A DNA stretch of 64,000 nucleotides from Onchocerca volvulus (Eukaryota > Nematoda > Chromadorea > Rhabditida > Onchocercidae), in contig HG738137.1 of assembly GCA_000499405.2 (NCBI GenBank), positions 13,137,661 through 13,201,660 on the forward strand. The letters are read 5' to 3'. Under the pieces are notes generated by a model. It ran no database searches. It saw only the letters and a program-made list of their open reading frames with translations, and was not told where the DNA came from. Each line of letters starts with the position of its first letter. Position 1 is the first letter of the stretch. This document shows positions 50,701-63,431 of this stretch, piece after piece. Made by a program: the position numbers and the translations under genes.

Positions 50701-51966
50701 TCAGAAATGTAAAATTATATTTACGAAACATGAACTGGTAAACTTAGAACAAAATATTTACAAATATGAACTTGCTTCATTTTTTCTTTTTCTTTTTGTT
50801 TTTGTTTTTTTGTTTTTTTTTTTCAGTACTTAGAATAAAACAATGAGAAATTGTTTTTTTAAAAAATGAAAAGTTAAGAGCAAAAACGATGAAGGAAAAT
50901 TGTTTTGCCATTTGAGAAGGTCCAAAAAATTAAAAGGAAATGGTGCATTATTCGTCCTTACTCAGAAACGGAATTGTCAACTTCCATCAAATTACGGGTT
51001 TTCCAGTTTTGGTAACAAGAAATTTTTTGACTGCCAACTTTTTTTTTTTTTTTTTTTTTTTTGCTTCCAATTTTTTTTTTTTTTTTTTTTTTTTTTGCAT
51101 ATCAAATCACATTTTTCATTTTCGTTATTTCTGCCGCTGTTATTTTTTGTTTGTTATTCTCATTGTTATTATTGTTGTTGATGATTGTTATTTTTGTCAT
51201 TCTTAACTATTGTATTGATAATGATAGTGATATAGTGATAGTGATAATTATTATTTGTTGAAAGCTCATTCTTAATTATTTTTGATATTCATACTTGAAA
51301 TGAAAAAAAAAAAAAAAAAATCGAATAAATATTCATGAAATGAGACGAAGCGGAGCGGAACAAAGCATTACTATAAAACTTGATTAAATAAGATGGCATC
51401 AAAAGAACGGAATTTTGTGAAACTGAACTTGTTTCATTTTTTTTTTTTATTTTTTTACTAATTAGAATAGAACAAAATGAAATTTAAATTCTAAAAAAAT
51501 GTCAAGCATTACGAAGAAATGAATATGATAGTTTTTTGTTTTGATGACTGATCATTGTAATTTGAAAAGTATCAAAAGAAAAAACAAAAAGACAAACTTT
51601 TTTCTTTCCAACATTTTTCATCAAATATTTTTGAAAATTTTGTTCACATCTTATTCTTTCTTCTTCCTGTTTATTTTTTCAGATACAGGTAATACGAATA
51701 GGTCACCATCGATAGTAACAAAAATTCAACTAAACAACAATCATGCTATAGTCAAAATTTTTCCTTCTTCTCTCAGCGCTAATTTAAATCCATTTATAAA
51801 ACAAAAAACTTGGAACAATTACGAGATAATCAATGCGCAATTGGCAATTAATAATGATAAAATTAATCTTCGAGAAATAAATCAAAAAAAAAAAGAGATA
51901 TACATAAATTCTTCAGAAATTTTTTTTATTTCTTTTTTGTTTTTTCTTTTGGTTTTCAAAAATTAA
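47715..51966 (+). CDS. Possible small GPI-anchored surface protein, two exons
   Basis: Exon 47715-47832 starts with ATG and codes for a convincing signal peptide (MAAPFVRKILIFITLIL, then SFIFDAS). Exon 51683-51966, after a TTTTTTCAG acceptor, continues in the same phase and ends at TAA. The joined product is about 133 residues: signal peptide, a polar Asn/Lys/Ile-rich body with NRT and NSS glycosylation-type sites, and a hydrophobic C-terminus (IFFISFLFFLLVFKN) right after NSS, the layout of a GPI-anchor signal. The 3.85-kb intron is long for this window and may hide another exon; phase agreement by chance is about one in three. I recognise no family. If the link is wrong, each exon may still belong to a different gene. 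Confidence 0.4.
48786..49090. repeat. Diverged tandem duplication, period about 174 bp
   Basis: CAAAAATGAAGATGGA occurs at 48847 and 49021, each followed by an A-rich run and then a GCAACAATTCTTCG / GCAGTAATTCTTCG block. Similarity extends on both sides, so this is an old tandem duplication, here inside the presumed intron of the small GPI-like gene. Confidence 0.6.
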
Positions 51967-53898
51967 AACTATAAAAATTAACTTCGAATTATAATTTCCG
52001 AACTATTGATTGAACGATAACTTCGAAGTATAACCTTTTTTTTCTTTTCATTATATACTTTTTGATTTATTATTTAAAACTTGAACTATCAAAATTATTT
52101 AATAAAAATAAAATTATTGTTAGAAATAAAAAGAAAAGATAAAAAACTGAAAGAAAGTACTTTAAAAAACTGATAAATGTACATATAGAAAAAAGAATCT
52201 AAAGTTTTTTTCCTGATAAATAAACTTTAATAATTCTATAGCTGATATTTATATCAGATGAGATGAAAAAATTGGCAGATAATGGAAAATGAATAGTTTC
52301 ATAGCAAATAATAGATTAAATTTTTTTTTAAATTCTTTTCATCCTGTAATCTTCAATTATCATTCAAACTGATAAAAATGATCCAAAAGAAAATATATTA
52401 AATAGTAATAGAAAATGAAAGAAAGTGGTGAGAAATGGAGAAAATTTCCAAAACATTTAAATTAATAAAATATTTTTATTAAATAATTAAAAAAAAATAT
52501 CGGATTGGGATGATTTTTTCTTCTTGTAATTTAAATTAATTCCTTTTGATATTATAAAAGGATAAAAATTTTCAAAACAAAAGATAAAATGTTCCAAACG
52601 GTATTCATTATCATCAGCAATCCATTTATCATTCCTTTTTTTTTTCCTTTTCCATGGTAAAAAAAAAAAAACAAAAATTAGTGTAAAAAACTAATTTGTT
52701 TTATCCAAATTTCATATTTGTACTTCAATTTTTAATAATAAAAATGATTCTCATTCTTTCCCTATTATAAACTCAAATAATAAAAAACAATATATTTGAA
52801 TGAAATATATAACAATAATAATAATAATGATAATTATAAAAATACTGCTAACCATCTTTTTCTTTTTTCTAATTCAATTCATAAAATATAGCTTTAGCTT
52901 ATAAAATCAACTTTTCAATAACCTTCATTTTATTTATTCGTTGATTAAAATACTATAATTAGTGATTCTGCGATCCATGTGAAATTTGATATTTTAATTT
53001 TAATTTTGATTCCAATATTTTTGTAATTTACCGTATTACTATTGCATTTTTAAAAAACTTAGAAATTGATAGCATCGATGCTCATCATGATAAATTTTTC
53101 CTGTAAAATTTGGCATACCACAGATAGTTCCTTATCGACATTAAAATTGTTTAATTTCTTCGATTTTCTGAACTTTTTTCTATAACTTTTGCTGCTATAT
53201 TTTTAATATTAAATGAACTATTTGTGAATTCGTAACATCATCGAGATTAATTTTAAACGAATGTCAATTTGAAGTCAATCAAACTAGGCCAAACCATATT
53301 TATGACCAACCCATTAATTATGATCGATAACAAATCTTCAACATTTTTTTTCTTCAATTATTCAAAATAGCCATTTTATCCATTTTTTGTTTCATCGATA
53401 AAGATTTTTAAATGAACATATCGATTTTGACCTAATATTGCAACTAGTATCGAAAATGTTTCAATTAATTATAATTTTGTGGAGTATTTTAAATCAATAT
53501 CAATGAAAATTGTCACGACTAAAAACCAGAACTGTTTGTTGAAGTACCATTTTAAAAACAATAAAATCCATAAATACAAAAATCCTTCCCGCAATCGTCA
53601 AGAATAGAAGTGAACGGTTGGCAAAATTAGCTCCAATAATTATTGATATTTGAAAAACCAAAAAAAGAAAAAGAAAAAAAAAAGAAAAAAAAGGTAAAAT
53701 TGAAGTAAAAGAATATCAATTAGCGACTGATTATTTGATTTGAAATTTTTTTTTTTCTAAATAATGAAAAGAAAACTTCAATATCAATAAAATTCTTTTT
53801 TTATTTTCTAATGTTACATTCAACATTATATTTCTGATTGATTCGATCATTTTGTATAAATCGATAATGAAATCATAGCTGATTGATCTGTATTGATG
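51967..53898. other. Intergenic low-complexity interval
   Basis: AT-rich DNA between the possible GPI-like gene (+) and the last exon of the Ser/Lys-rich gene (-). I see no supported exon or structured element. Confidence 0.5.
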
Positions 53899-56708
53899 TT
53901 ATTTTTTCCGATATACTTCACGACCTTTCACAAATATACGTTCCACTTTAAGACTGCGTTTTTCATCATCTGGTTTATTTTCTTTATTATTTATTTGGAA
54001 ATTTATATTTAGTTGAATCTGAAAAATGAATTTAAAATATTATCCATTTGCAAAATTGAATTTCTCAATTCGTTCTGCTTTTTTTTTTTCATTAATTGAG
54101 TTTTTTTTTTTTTAATTCGTCATCTTTTATTATCATTTTTATTTTGAGTATAAGGTTACTTTGTTTTTTTTTTTTTTTTTTTTTTTTTTTGTTATTTGCA
54201 TTTCTCATTCAATTTTTTTTCCTTTTTCGCAAAATTGCATTTTTTGACTTTGATTTGTATATTTTTATTAAATATCATCTTTTTTTTTTATATATTTTTT
54301 CATTTTCATATTTTATTTTTCTTTCTTCTATTACATAAATCTTATTAATGATATAAACTAACAATTTTACTGATAATCTCCCTTCAAATTTCCTTTTAAT
54401 TAAATTTTCACATAAATCGTCAATTTCTTTAAGGTTGTTTAAATGTAATAATAAATCGTTAATTGGAAGTTTTACTTGAAATAAATTAGAAGAACTTTAA
54501 ATCAATCAAATTTCATAAAATTCTTATTTTGCAGAACGAATTATTAGATCTACTTACGGTAACATTTCCTTCAACTTTCGATTGCATCATTATGGAAGTT
54601 CCTTTTGTCCGGTCAATTTGAATTTGTTTTTTCTGCTTTTAAAAATATTTCAGCTATTTAATTAAAAATTCGAATACACAGATAATTATTCCAAAATGGC
54701 AAAAATCCGTCATTATTAATTTGAAACATTGTTAATTTTCAATTTTAAGGTCTTACCTATTATTTCAATATTTTGCGACCAATCTAAGCATTTCTGTTTC
54801 ATACAAGGACTCCTTTAATCTTAGATAGACAAAATTTCGACTATTATTATGGAGAACAAGAGAGAATTTCAATAAAAAAATTAATTTTAAGAATTTAAAG
54901 TATTTTTAAATTTTCTGGTTGAATAAGACTGATTAATCTATTGAATAAAAATAATTGCTTGAATTAAACAAATCTCCACTATTACTTTAGATTCTTCTTT
55001 AGCTGATGTATCGGGAATCATCAATGAAGCTCTTTTCAACCTGAAATAAAAATAAAAAAAAATTGAAATATTGATTCAAAAAGGTGTAAAATTAACTTTG
55101 CATCATAAAATAAGGCAAATTTTAATTACTGTTAATTCGCAACAAATTTACGATTTCAGATTAAATAAAGTTTGCTGAAAATGGGATAGTTATTTTTGTA
55201 TCACATAACTTACATGCTTGGCGTCGATGTTAACGCCTGTCGGATTATTGACGCTTTAGAAATGGATGATTTCGACGTATCGGAAGACACGGGAATGACG
55301 GAACGTGACACTGTAAACAGGATAATTTACGTAGTAATTGAATTTCATTACAACTACATTGCCTTACAAATAACGCAATTGCTGTTTGTTATATTTTCAT
55401 TAATACGTGACATGAAAGAATTTCTATCAAACGAATAAAAATATCGGAAGTACTTTAAAGTCAATACTTTGCATTTGAGGTTTCGATTCTGATTGATCCA
55501 TAAGTAAGTCCGTTTCAAACCCTGAAATTCATTTTCATCATTAAAAAAAAAAATTTTTTTTTACTGAAAATGTTGAAAAAATTGATATTTTTTACATTTT
55601 GATGGTTCTCGTTCGGAACTTTTGATATCATCCGATAATACAGTCACTGATAAGGATTGCCTAAACGACAGCTAGAATTCGAATTATTCATTTTTATCAA
55701 AAAAAAAAAAATTAAAATGGTTTAAAAAACTTCTGAATCTCTAAAATATCAATATACATCTACGAAAGTACAGCGATTAATTGCCAATTAATTTTCTCTT
55801 TACTTTTTGGAATGACAAATTAGGCACAAAGTACCGAAACTTTCTTTTTTTTTTTTTTTGCAAAAATAAAAAACAAATAAACCGTTTTGTTTCACTTCGT
55901 TTACTGGAACTAAGTGATTTTTTGCGTCCTAAAACAATGTAGGGAAAAGTGATAATTTCAATTGGTGAAATATAATGATAAAATGATTTGTTGAATTCAA
56001 ATTTTTGAAAAATTTCATTTTCAAAAGCATAATATGCAGTATTTGTATTGATTTATAGATACAGAAATTAAATTTATTAGAAAAAAAAGTTTCCGTACTT
56101 CAAGTTTTCTAAATTCGTATAAAATTTGACAGAAAAGCGCTGGAAAATTTTTCATTATTTATTTTATTTGTCATGCTGTATTTGAATTAAAATTAATTTC
56201 AAAAGAAATTAAATTATAAACTATTTCAAAAGACTAATGTAAGATATTAGGAAGAAATTTGTTAAGCATAATATTCAATCTAATGTGGCATATCTCCCAT
56301 AGATATATTACATGAAAATATATCTGTAAAAAACATATTACGTATTACTTCTTGGAGAAATTTACGTGAGATCATTTAATCTTACGTAAATGGTCTCACG
56401 AAGCAACACGTCGTTAAATGTTCAATTTATTTTGCTCAATTCAATCAATCCTGAGTATGGATGAATATTGATGAAGAAATCAATACTTTAAGAATTTAAA
56501 AAAAAAAAAGAATATTTTTTTTTTTTTTCATACTAGATCGGATCCGATGTTGCAATGGGAATCTGTCGAAACGTGATTGAATTGTTTTTGATTTTATTTT
56601 AGATGTTACGGGTACTTTTTTTTCAATCTGTGATGATACATCCTGCAACACCAGAAACTTTGCGAAAATGTAATGTTGAAATAATACATAATATTTTCTG
56701 CAAATCAT
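53899..56708 (-). CDS. Ser/Lys-rich basic protein of unknown function, nine exons
   Basis: Exons in coding order: 56708-56534, 55928-55883, 55740-55731, 55671-55596, 55521-55468, 55310-55214, 55040-54986, 54632-54558, 54018-53899; phases agree and give about 235 residues. No signal peptide is clear; if 56708 is the start, the first 22 residues are partly hydrophobic. The middle is Ser/Arg/Lys-rich (RKKSLSSSKRSETK, SSDTSKSSISK), like a phosphoprotein; the C-terminus (EGNVTIQLNINFQINN, then VERIFVKGREVYRKK) looks more ordered. I recognise no domain. The 10-nt exon 55740-55731 is inferred because it alone reconciles phases 2 and 0 of its neighbours; its donor is weak. The first exon could instead begin at an acceptor (56642). 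It starts 414 bp downstream of the next gene's stop on the same strand, a spacing that would allow an operon. Confidence 0.65.
56365..56400. repeat. 14-bp stem hairpin
   Basis: CGTGAGATCATTTA and TAAATGGTCTCACG pair with a single mismatch around an 8-nt loop. It is CG-richer than its surroundings and lies in the first intron of the Ser/Lys-rich gene. Confidence 0.5.
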
Positions 56709-57122
56709 AATTTAAATTTATTATTTATGAACTTAATTTAAGTCACTTAATGAGTCACTTAAACAATGTTTCTTTATAACAATAATATCTTTATCTTCTC
56801 ATTTCATATAGAGTTAATAATTTAATGATATATTTAATTGCACATCCATTTTTTCTTTTTTCTTATTTCCTTTTTTCTTCAGTTAATTCTCTCCTTTAAC
56901 TACATCCAAGATATGAATAAAATAATAAGGATTCTTAATCAACATATGTAATTAAATTATTAACTTCAAATTTACTAAATCTTAGTGTGCCAAATTTCTT
57001 AGCTCTAATTCAATAATCTTAAAAACTACTTAAAAAAAGAAAAAAGATGAATGAATTGCAGTTTTTTTTTTTGTTTTCCAAACTTTAAATAAAATTTTTT
57101 TGCTATCGTATGCATGTTTGTT
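56709..57122. other. Short gap between tandem genes
   Basis: A 414-bp AT-rich gap between the stop of the anchor-bearing gene and the start of the downstream Ser/Lys-rich gene. Pyrimidine runs near 56850-56885 (+ strand) do not form an obvious promoter; nothing else is visible. Confidence 0.35.
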
Positions 57123-60100
57123 TCACTTCGATGAAGACATTAAAGTATCGATTATAATGAAAAAATTGAAAGTTATGAAGAAAGTGATAAGGAATACTTT
57201 TGATATTGCCGGCTTTAAAGCGACACTTTCTTTACTACGAGTTTTTGAAGATCGCTGAGACGAAATTGATATGAGACTAGGTGTTGGAGGTAATAGTCCA
57301 AATTTTCGTTTTTTTGCATTTTCGGCAACAATATATGAATCCTTCTTTTTTGACTTTAATAATACTTCTGCCGAAGTGACCTTCAGATCTGTCGCTGCTT
57401 CCTCTTTGCTTACGGAAGATGTGCTACTTATAGTTGAGGATATTTTTGGCGATGAAATTTCCGCCGAACGAACATCAAGAAATTTTTTTTTTGGCATCTC
57501 ATTGAAACGATATTGTCTACCTTTCAATAAGCTAAGTGTCTCCAACTTTTTTGTTGTTAATGGTGGCTTATCAGGAAGATGTGACCTGGTTGTTGGTACT
57601 GATTGATCTGAAATATTATGTGCAGTTTGAGTGATGAGGGATTCATCTTTGTTATTTTCATAGGATGATTGTATGGTACCAGAAAGTTGAGATGATTCTT
57701 TAGATTTGGAAGTTCGCTGATCAGATATGAAAGCATTTGGCGAAGCTTCTGATACACTTCTCCACATACTTCTGAAAATTCAACAAATCTCAAAAAACTA
57801 TTTAGAGTAAGTTTGTTTTAATACAGTTTGGAAGTATAATTTTCGTTCCAATGTTGTGCATTGTAAAAATTTCTTATAAATTAAAGCTTCCAAAATTTCA
57901 AACAATCAGTAAGATACTGATAAGCATTGGTCGGTCCAGGAGATGATGGTTTGGAATTCATTTAGAAAAAAGATGTTTATTTGGAATTTCATTCTTTTTT
58001 TAATTTTATTTTTTCCTTTTTTTTTTAAAGATAGTATCTTTCGTTTGGTAAAAGATAAAATTATAAGTATTTAATATATGATTCATTAAACAAGAATTTC
58101 TAAGTGAAATTCCAAATTCATTCCTTCTTCTTGCTACTGTTTTCTTCTTTCTGAAATTATCTATAAACTAATTAGCTTTTTAGTCATTGTGATATGAAAT
58201 GAATCAGTAATTAGTGGAAAAAACGATGCTAATATAACGAAAAACTTGAAAAGTATTTTATACGAAAACCTAAATCAGATAATACTTTAAGTAATATGGA
58301 AATATTGCAGTTTCAAATTAAAAAATTTCTCACGTACTCGTCGTCCATCGAAGAATCGCTTTCATATGTGCAAGAAGAATCGGAAATGGAAGACATTCCT
58401 GTAAAATATGCAATATTGAAAATGAATGAGTAGAATTTTGATAAAAGCTTTTAATTATGTGTTTTGTATACATTTCTTGAATTCAGATTATTTCATGCAT
58501 ATACGTGAAATAATCTTAGTTCAAGAAATAATTATCATTTCTAATCACTATATTATATTTATTTTCTTATATCCTGTCAAATAACTTTTGATTCATAATA
58601 ACGAAATTATATTCGAGAATCAATCTTTTTTGCAAAAGAATCTCATAATAATTCTAAAATGAAAATTATAATAAAAATAACCATCTGGAAGTATTGCAGT
58701 AGCTACTTCGCCGTCCTGAGAATTATCAGGAATACGCTTATGTTTTTTCTTGCATCTTGGTGAACATGGCGGTGTTGGAGGATATATTATTGGTGGAGAA
58801 ATAGATTTAGATGAACGAGCAGCCTTGTTCATCATGGAACTGGAAATAGACTGATCAATTTGTTGAATCTTAGAATCTGAATCTATTCCTTTACTTAATT
58901 GTGGCTTTTTCGTTCGAAATAAAAAGGATTCTTTTGATCGTTTCCGCTCATCCTCGATGCAAATCGGTTTTCTAGTTGCAGCAGTTGATCGGGCTGTTAA
59001 TAATTCAGCTTTTGTTGATGGTTTAATTGCTAGAAGAAGATTTAAAGAATTAATTTTCATCTTCTTTTCAAAAAAGAAAAAAAAAGAAAGAAGAAAAAAA
59101 AACTTCATTCTAATGAAATTTTAAGCAGTAAATCAGTGCAATTTTGTATCGTATCCTTCGGATTTTTGAATTTTTGAATCATATCTCTTAGATTTTTCAA
59201 AATTTAGCAATTCTTATGGATCTTCTCCGAAGTAGGAAATAATAAGAATTGTTTTATTCATTATATATTTACTAATATATTTATTAATTCAATGATCATA
59301 GCTGAAACTTCAACAATAACAACGATACTTACCTCGTTCTGGAAATTTCACACGTTCTACGCTTAATGATACTCCTGTATGTAGCGAATCAGAATGAGCT
59401 TCTGAAAACTGGAAATAGTTCAAATTTTGCTAAGAAATCTAAAATAATTGCATCCAATACGTTAATTAGTCTAACAAAAATGAATATTTAAATTGGAATT
59501 TCAAAATAATTGAAAAATCTGACGTAAAGCATGATCTTCATCTCTGGACTTTTCTAATTTTGAAGTGATATAAGGTGAACGAGCAGTATGCAAATCAGCG
59601 TTTATGAAAGCTTCGGTTGGTGTTTCGCTAACTAAAATTTTTTTTTTTAAATTAATCATTCTTTTTTTTTATTTAATATTATCATGAAAGTTCAATCAAA
59701 AGTTTGATATTGAAAATTACAATTTGGAAATTAAAGGAAAAAAAAAACGAAAAAGTGCGCTGAAATACAATATGATTCGTATAACTGTCAGGAAATGACA
59801 ATTTAATGAATTATATTGACGTCTTTTTTGGTCTCATCTCAAATTGTTTAGACTTAAATCAAAATTTCTATGTATTGATAAATTTTTGAATTAACAAATC
59901 TAAAAGACACCAAAATTTCCTTCTAAAGATCGTTAAATTAATGATTATTAGAGTTTTCAACATAGGAATTCAATTTCAATAAACAGCAAATAACCTTTAG
60001 ACTTACGATACTTTCTCTTTGAAATTTCGCCAATTTTAAACCTGTTAAATTTTTTATTTAAATAGACTTTTAGTTTTCTGTTTTATTATCTGTTACTGGT

Positions 60101-62727
60101 ACTTTTCTAAAGCATCAATAAATAATAAAGTATTAATGTAATTAATTATTTAACATTTTCATTTCCTTCATTAATTTAATAAAATAGTTCTCTCCGCGGT
60201 AAAGCTATTTAATATTCCGGATTTTATGATTTGGTTAATTTAATCTTTGATTAATAACGGTGATGATTATTTTGTTTTAACTAATAAATAATTCAAATTG
60301 TTTTTCTGAATCGAATAAAACTTTCGGAAATTTTAATACTTCCAAGCAGCAACTGCGATAAACTACGAGAAATAAAATTATCTAGCAATAATCAGAGCTT
60401 AAATTCTACCCATTAATCGATACTGAATGTCGAATAATTTGAAATTTGTCGAACTTTTTTATTATTTTTCGACCTAAAATAATATTCATATATACTGAAT
60501 TACCAAGTCACTTTTTTATCAATAAATATATTACCTTCTAATTAATAATTAAGTTTTAATTGGTGTCATTTTTTTCATCAGTTTCATTATTATTAAGAGC
60601 AATGAGGATCAAAAATGAGATAATGTTCAATACTGGCATATTTCAAGAGGATCAATCAAAAAAAGTCAATCTACCGGTCATTTGTGAATCTTCCTGATTC
60701 TACCGAATGACCTTCTTTGCATTGTTTGTTTCTTTGAAAAAAAATTTTTTTTTTTATTTTTGAGTAAGATATTACCTTCGTCATTTATTTCAGAGGAATC
60801 TCCGGCTGTTCCTGAAATTTTTCGTGTTTTGCCACTTTGATCGCTTTTACTCGATACTGTAAAATCTGTCTTTATGGATGGTTTTTGTAGCATCAGCGCT
60901 TTTTTCTTTTCTTCAGTCTTTGAAATTCTAAAGTTTTTATCGTAATTATTAATAAATCAAAATTTTTATGGACTAATAAGATTTTTGAAAAGTAGTTTAA
61001 ATTTTCTTTTTGTTCAAATCTTATTTCATTCAAAAATTTCATATAGTCATGACGGGCTGGAAAACTTAAGTCCAAATTTTTCATCATTTACCATTCCAAA
61101 CTTTTCACCAGCCTAATTAGTGGTTAGTAAATACTTTTTTTCTGATAAGTGAGGGCTAAAAGTTTAAAAAAATTGATAATACTGGTAAATTCTTACTTTG
61201 CAAAAACATAGAAAATTATTTTCGCATTGAAATCATCCGGTAAAAAGTATGAATAAAGTGATATCATTCATATGGCTCGTATGTTCAATTATTAAATTAG
61301 GTAAGGACTTATTTTGTATTCAATTTGCATGAAATTATTTAAAATGTTAGTTTTTTCTTCCCGCTAAAATTTTGGAAGTTCGAAAATTCGAAAAAGACTT
61401 TCAATACTAACACAGATTCGGTAACAATACTTGGAGTGAGAGTAGTTTTGTCAGTCACATAAGTTCGTTCTTCGCTTAATGAAAAGTCATATATCTATAA
61501 AATATAATAATTAAATCACATTGATTAGTTTCAATTTTGTTGTTTCACATCTTCAGAAACAGTTGTTTGTTTTCTTCTAGAATTTGCAATAAATTTGAAA
61601 GAGAAATTCCGTTAAATGAATCTTATTTTGTTGCATATAATGATGATAAATTTCGGCATTTGATAACGCTAGAAGCTTTGATCATGAAATTATCAATTCT
61701 AAATTAAATAGTTTTCATAAAAATGAAAAAAACTAAATATTTTATAATTTTGCTATGATAATTTTATTAATTGGTGATATGTTGTATTCTAATAATTCTG
61801 ATAGGACATAATTAATTGGGAATTGGTGCGGCAAGTTTGTAGATGGTAAAATTTGCATAATAATTCATACCTGCTTTTGGAAGATAGGTTTAATTTCAAT
61901 TAGACGTTTGATAAGCATCACATTATAGCCTACAAAGATATCTTCTTGATATTTGATTGGTGTTTGTTGCTTCTGATTTTTCGGTAATACTGATACATTC
62001 CGAAGAAATGGTATAACTGCCTATAAAAAATTATCATTTAGTTAATTAATGAAGAGTGTAAGCACACATTCGAAAGTAAGATAATAAAACAGATTTAGAT
62101 GAAGAAACCAAGATTTAATTATATCAGATTTAATTGTAAATTGTACTGATCTAAAAATAAATCTAGCACAAGTCTTGATATATTTAAGTCTAAGTAAGTC
62201 ACTAACTAAGTTTAACATAGGTATTAGCATAAATTAAGATTTCAAATAACAGCAATTACTTAATCCCTATGACTAATGAATTTAATCATTTTAGTAACTT
62301 AGGCAAAAAATGTTTGAAATTTCATGTGTAATGAGGTAATTTCCGATTTTCTTTCAATGAGTTTTACCATTCAATCACCCAACTATTGCACGATAAGAGA
62401 TATGTTGTTGATAGTAGATATTTGATTTGAAAACTCTAACAGTAACCCATCTTCAACTGGCTATTTTTAATTTTGAAGTTTCAAAACAATTTAGTAAAAT
62501 AAAAAATATCAACGAACAATTTCAGGTTTTGCAGTACTTCCATCAGCACGTAACTCAATTTCTTCGTAAATTTTGTAACAATCGCTAGTGTCATGTATTG
62601 CATTTTGAAATGCTGTAATTACCAATGGTCCGATCAAATTGAAGACAGGCGCTTTAAGAAGGATAGCTTCTGATTTTGACTTCCAACGATTTCGTTTCAT
62701 TTCTTCTGGAATAAAGATAGAATTCAT
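57123..62727 (-). CDS. Ser-rich protein with hydrophobic C-terminal anchor, nine exons
   Basis: Exons in coding order: 62727-62518, 62020-61871, 61494-61412, 60927-60776, 59631-59524, 59401-59333, 59029-58682, 58398-58338, 57771-57123; every junction keeps phase, giving about 609 residues. Residues 1-145 look folded (LLKAPVFNLIGPLVITAF, YKIYEEIELRADGS, VGYNVMLIKRLIEIK). The rest is Ser/Thr/Lys-rich and probably disordered, with PPIIYPPTPPCSPRCKKKHK and LLPPTPSLISISSQ as proline-directed phosphorylation-like spots. The C-terminus is VFLITFFITFNFFIII plus a short polar end, so it may be tail-anchored, facing the cytosol. No signal peptide is seen. I recognise no family. The start is the first in-frame ATG after a TGA; an acceptor (TTCCAG) right behind it means the true first exon could lie further upstream. 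Confidence 0.7.
58472..58529. repeat. Intronic 58-nt near-perfect hairpin
   Basis: Two 24-nt arms starting ATTTCTTGAA and ending TTCAAGAAAT pair with one G:U-type and one true mismatch around a 10-nt loop that can close two further pairs. It lies in the intron between exons 58682 and 58398 of the Ser-rich, anchor-bearing gene. Length and pairing match a precursor microRNA, though a mobile-element terminal repeat remnant would look the same. Confidence 0.55.
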
Positions 62728-63060
62728 TTTCTTCAAATTTCATATAAAATATTTGCAAATTCTGCCAAACAGTCTTGGGAAATATTTGCGAACTTTGTTA
62801 AATGATCTTGAAACATTTATCAAAAAATTCATGAGTTAAACAAATAATTCAATCTTTCTGTTAATAGAAATCAACGAGACTATTGGTTCATTAATTTATA
62901 TGAATAAAATTTAATCTATATAAATAAAATTATAATGCAGAAATATTGTTATCACTCAATAGTTCTTCGTCAATTGATTTGAAATTCTGATACAAAGTTA
63001 TATCTAAATAGGTGCGCATTTCCATATAGATATACTACTTTTTTTTACGTCTCCGTAAGA
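62728..63060. other. Upstream region of the Ser-rich gene
   Basis: AT-rich DNA with no supported exon, separating the first exon of the anchor-bearing gene from the less AT-rich Helitron-derived block. Confidence 0.4.
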
Positions 63061-63064
63061 ATAA

Positions 63065-63337
63065 GTGTGTTTCCTGCCAAAACGCTCAAATCAACAGATA
63101 AACAAAATGAGTTCAATCAATCATAAGACGATATGTTGGAGATCAGAAAAGAAGAAAGGATTTAAAAGATTCGGATTTTGGAACAGAATCAATTTAAATT
63201 CGATGGCGATTCGAGTCCAAAGACAGGCTAGTTTGGGGTTTCTACATCAATACAGCGACAGTTTTACGATGACACAAATCGACCCAGCAATAGAAGCAAA
63301 TCGGCAGTCGACGAATTCTATTTTTCTCTACAAGTAA
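63065..63337 (+). other. Open frame of possible Helitron origin
   Basis: A 90-codon frame in DNA less AT-rich than the rest of the window. Its end (STNSIFLYK) and the bases after it resemble the end of the window near 63866-63960, which flanks the Helitron relic on the other side. I see no domain in it. It is probably part of the same dead element rather than a gene. Confidence 0.3.
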
Positions 63338-63431
63338 CAAAGGAAGGAATAATTCAGTGAATAATTTGTTTAGTTATTCTCAAATAATTTCGAGGACAGT
63401 TCGGGTGCAATCAAATTGCGTCATCCAAATA

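Noticed and set aside
50900..51206. Overlapping + strand frames with long Phe runs
   Set aside because: They are driven by T-homopolymers; no upstream or downstream exon fits.
55196..55438. 80-codon + strand frame
   Set aside because: It overlaps two well-phased - strand exons of the Ser/Lys-rich gene and is their shadow.
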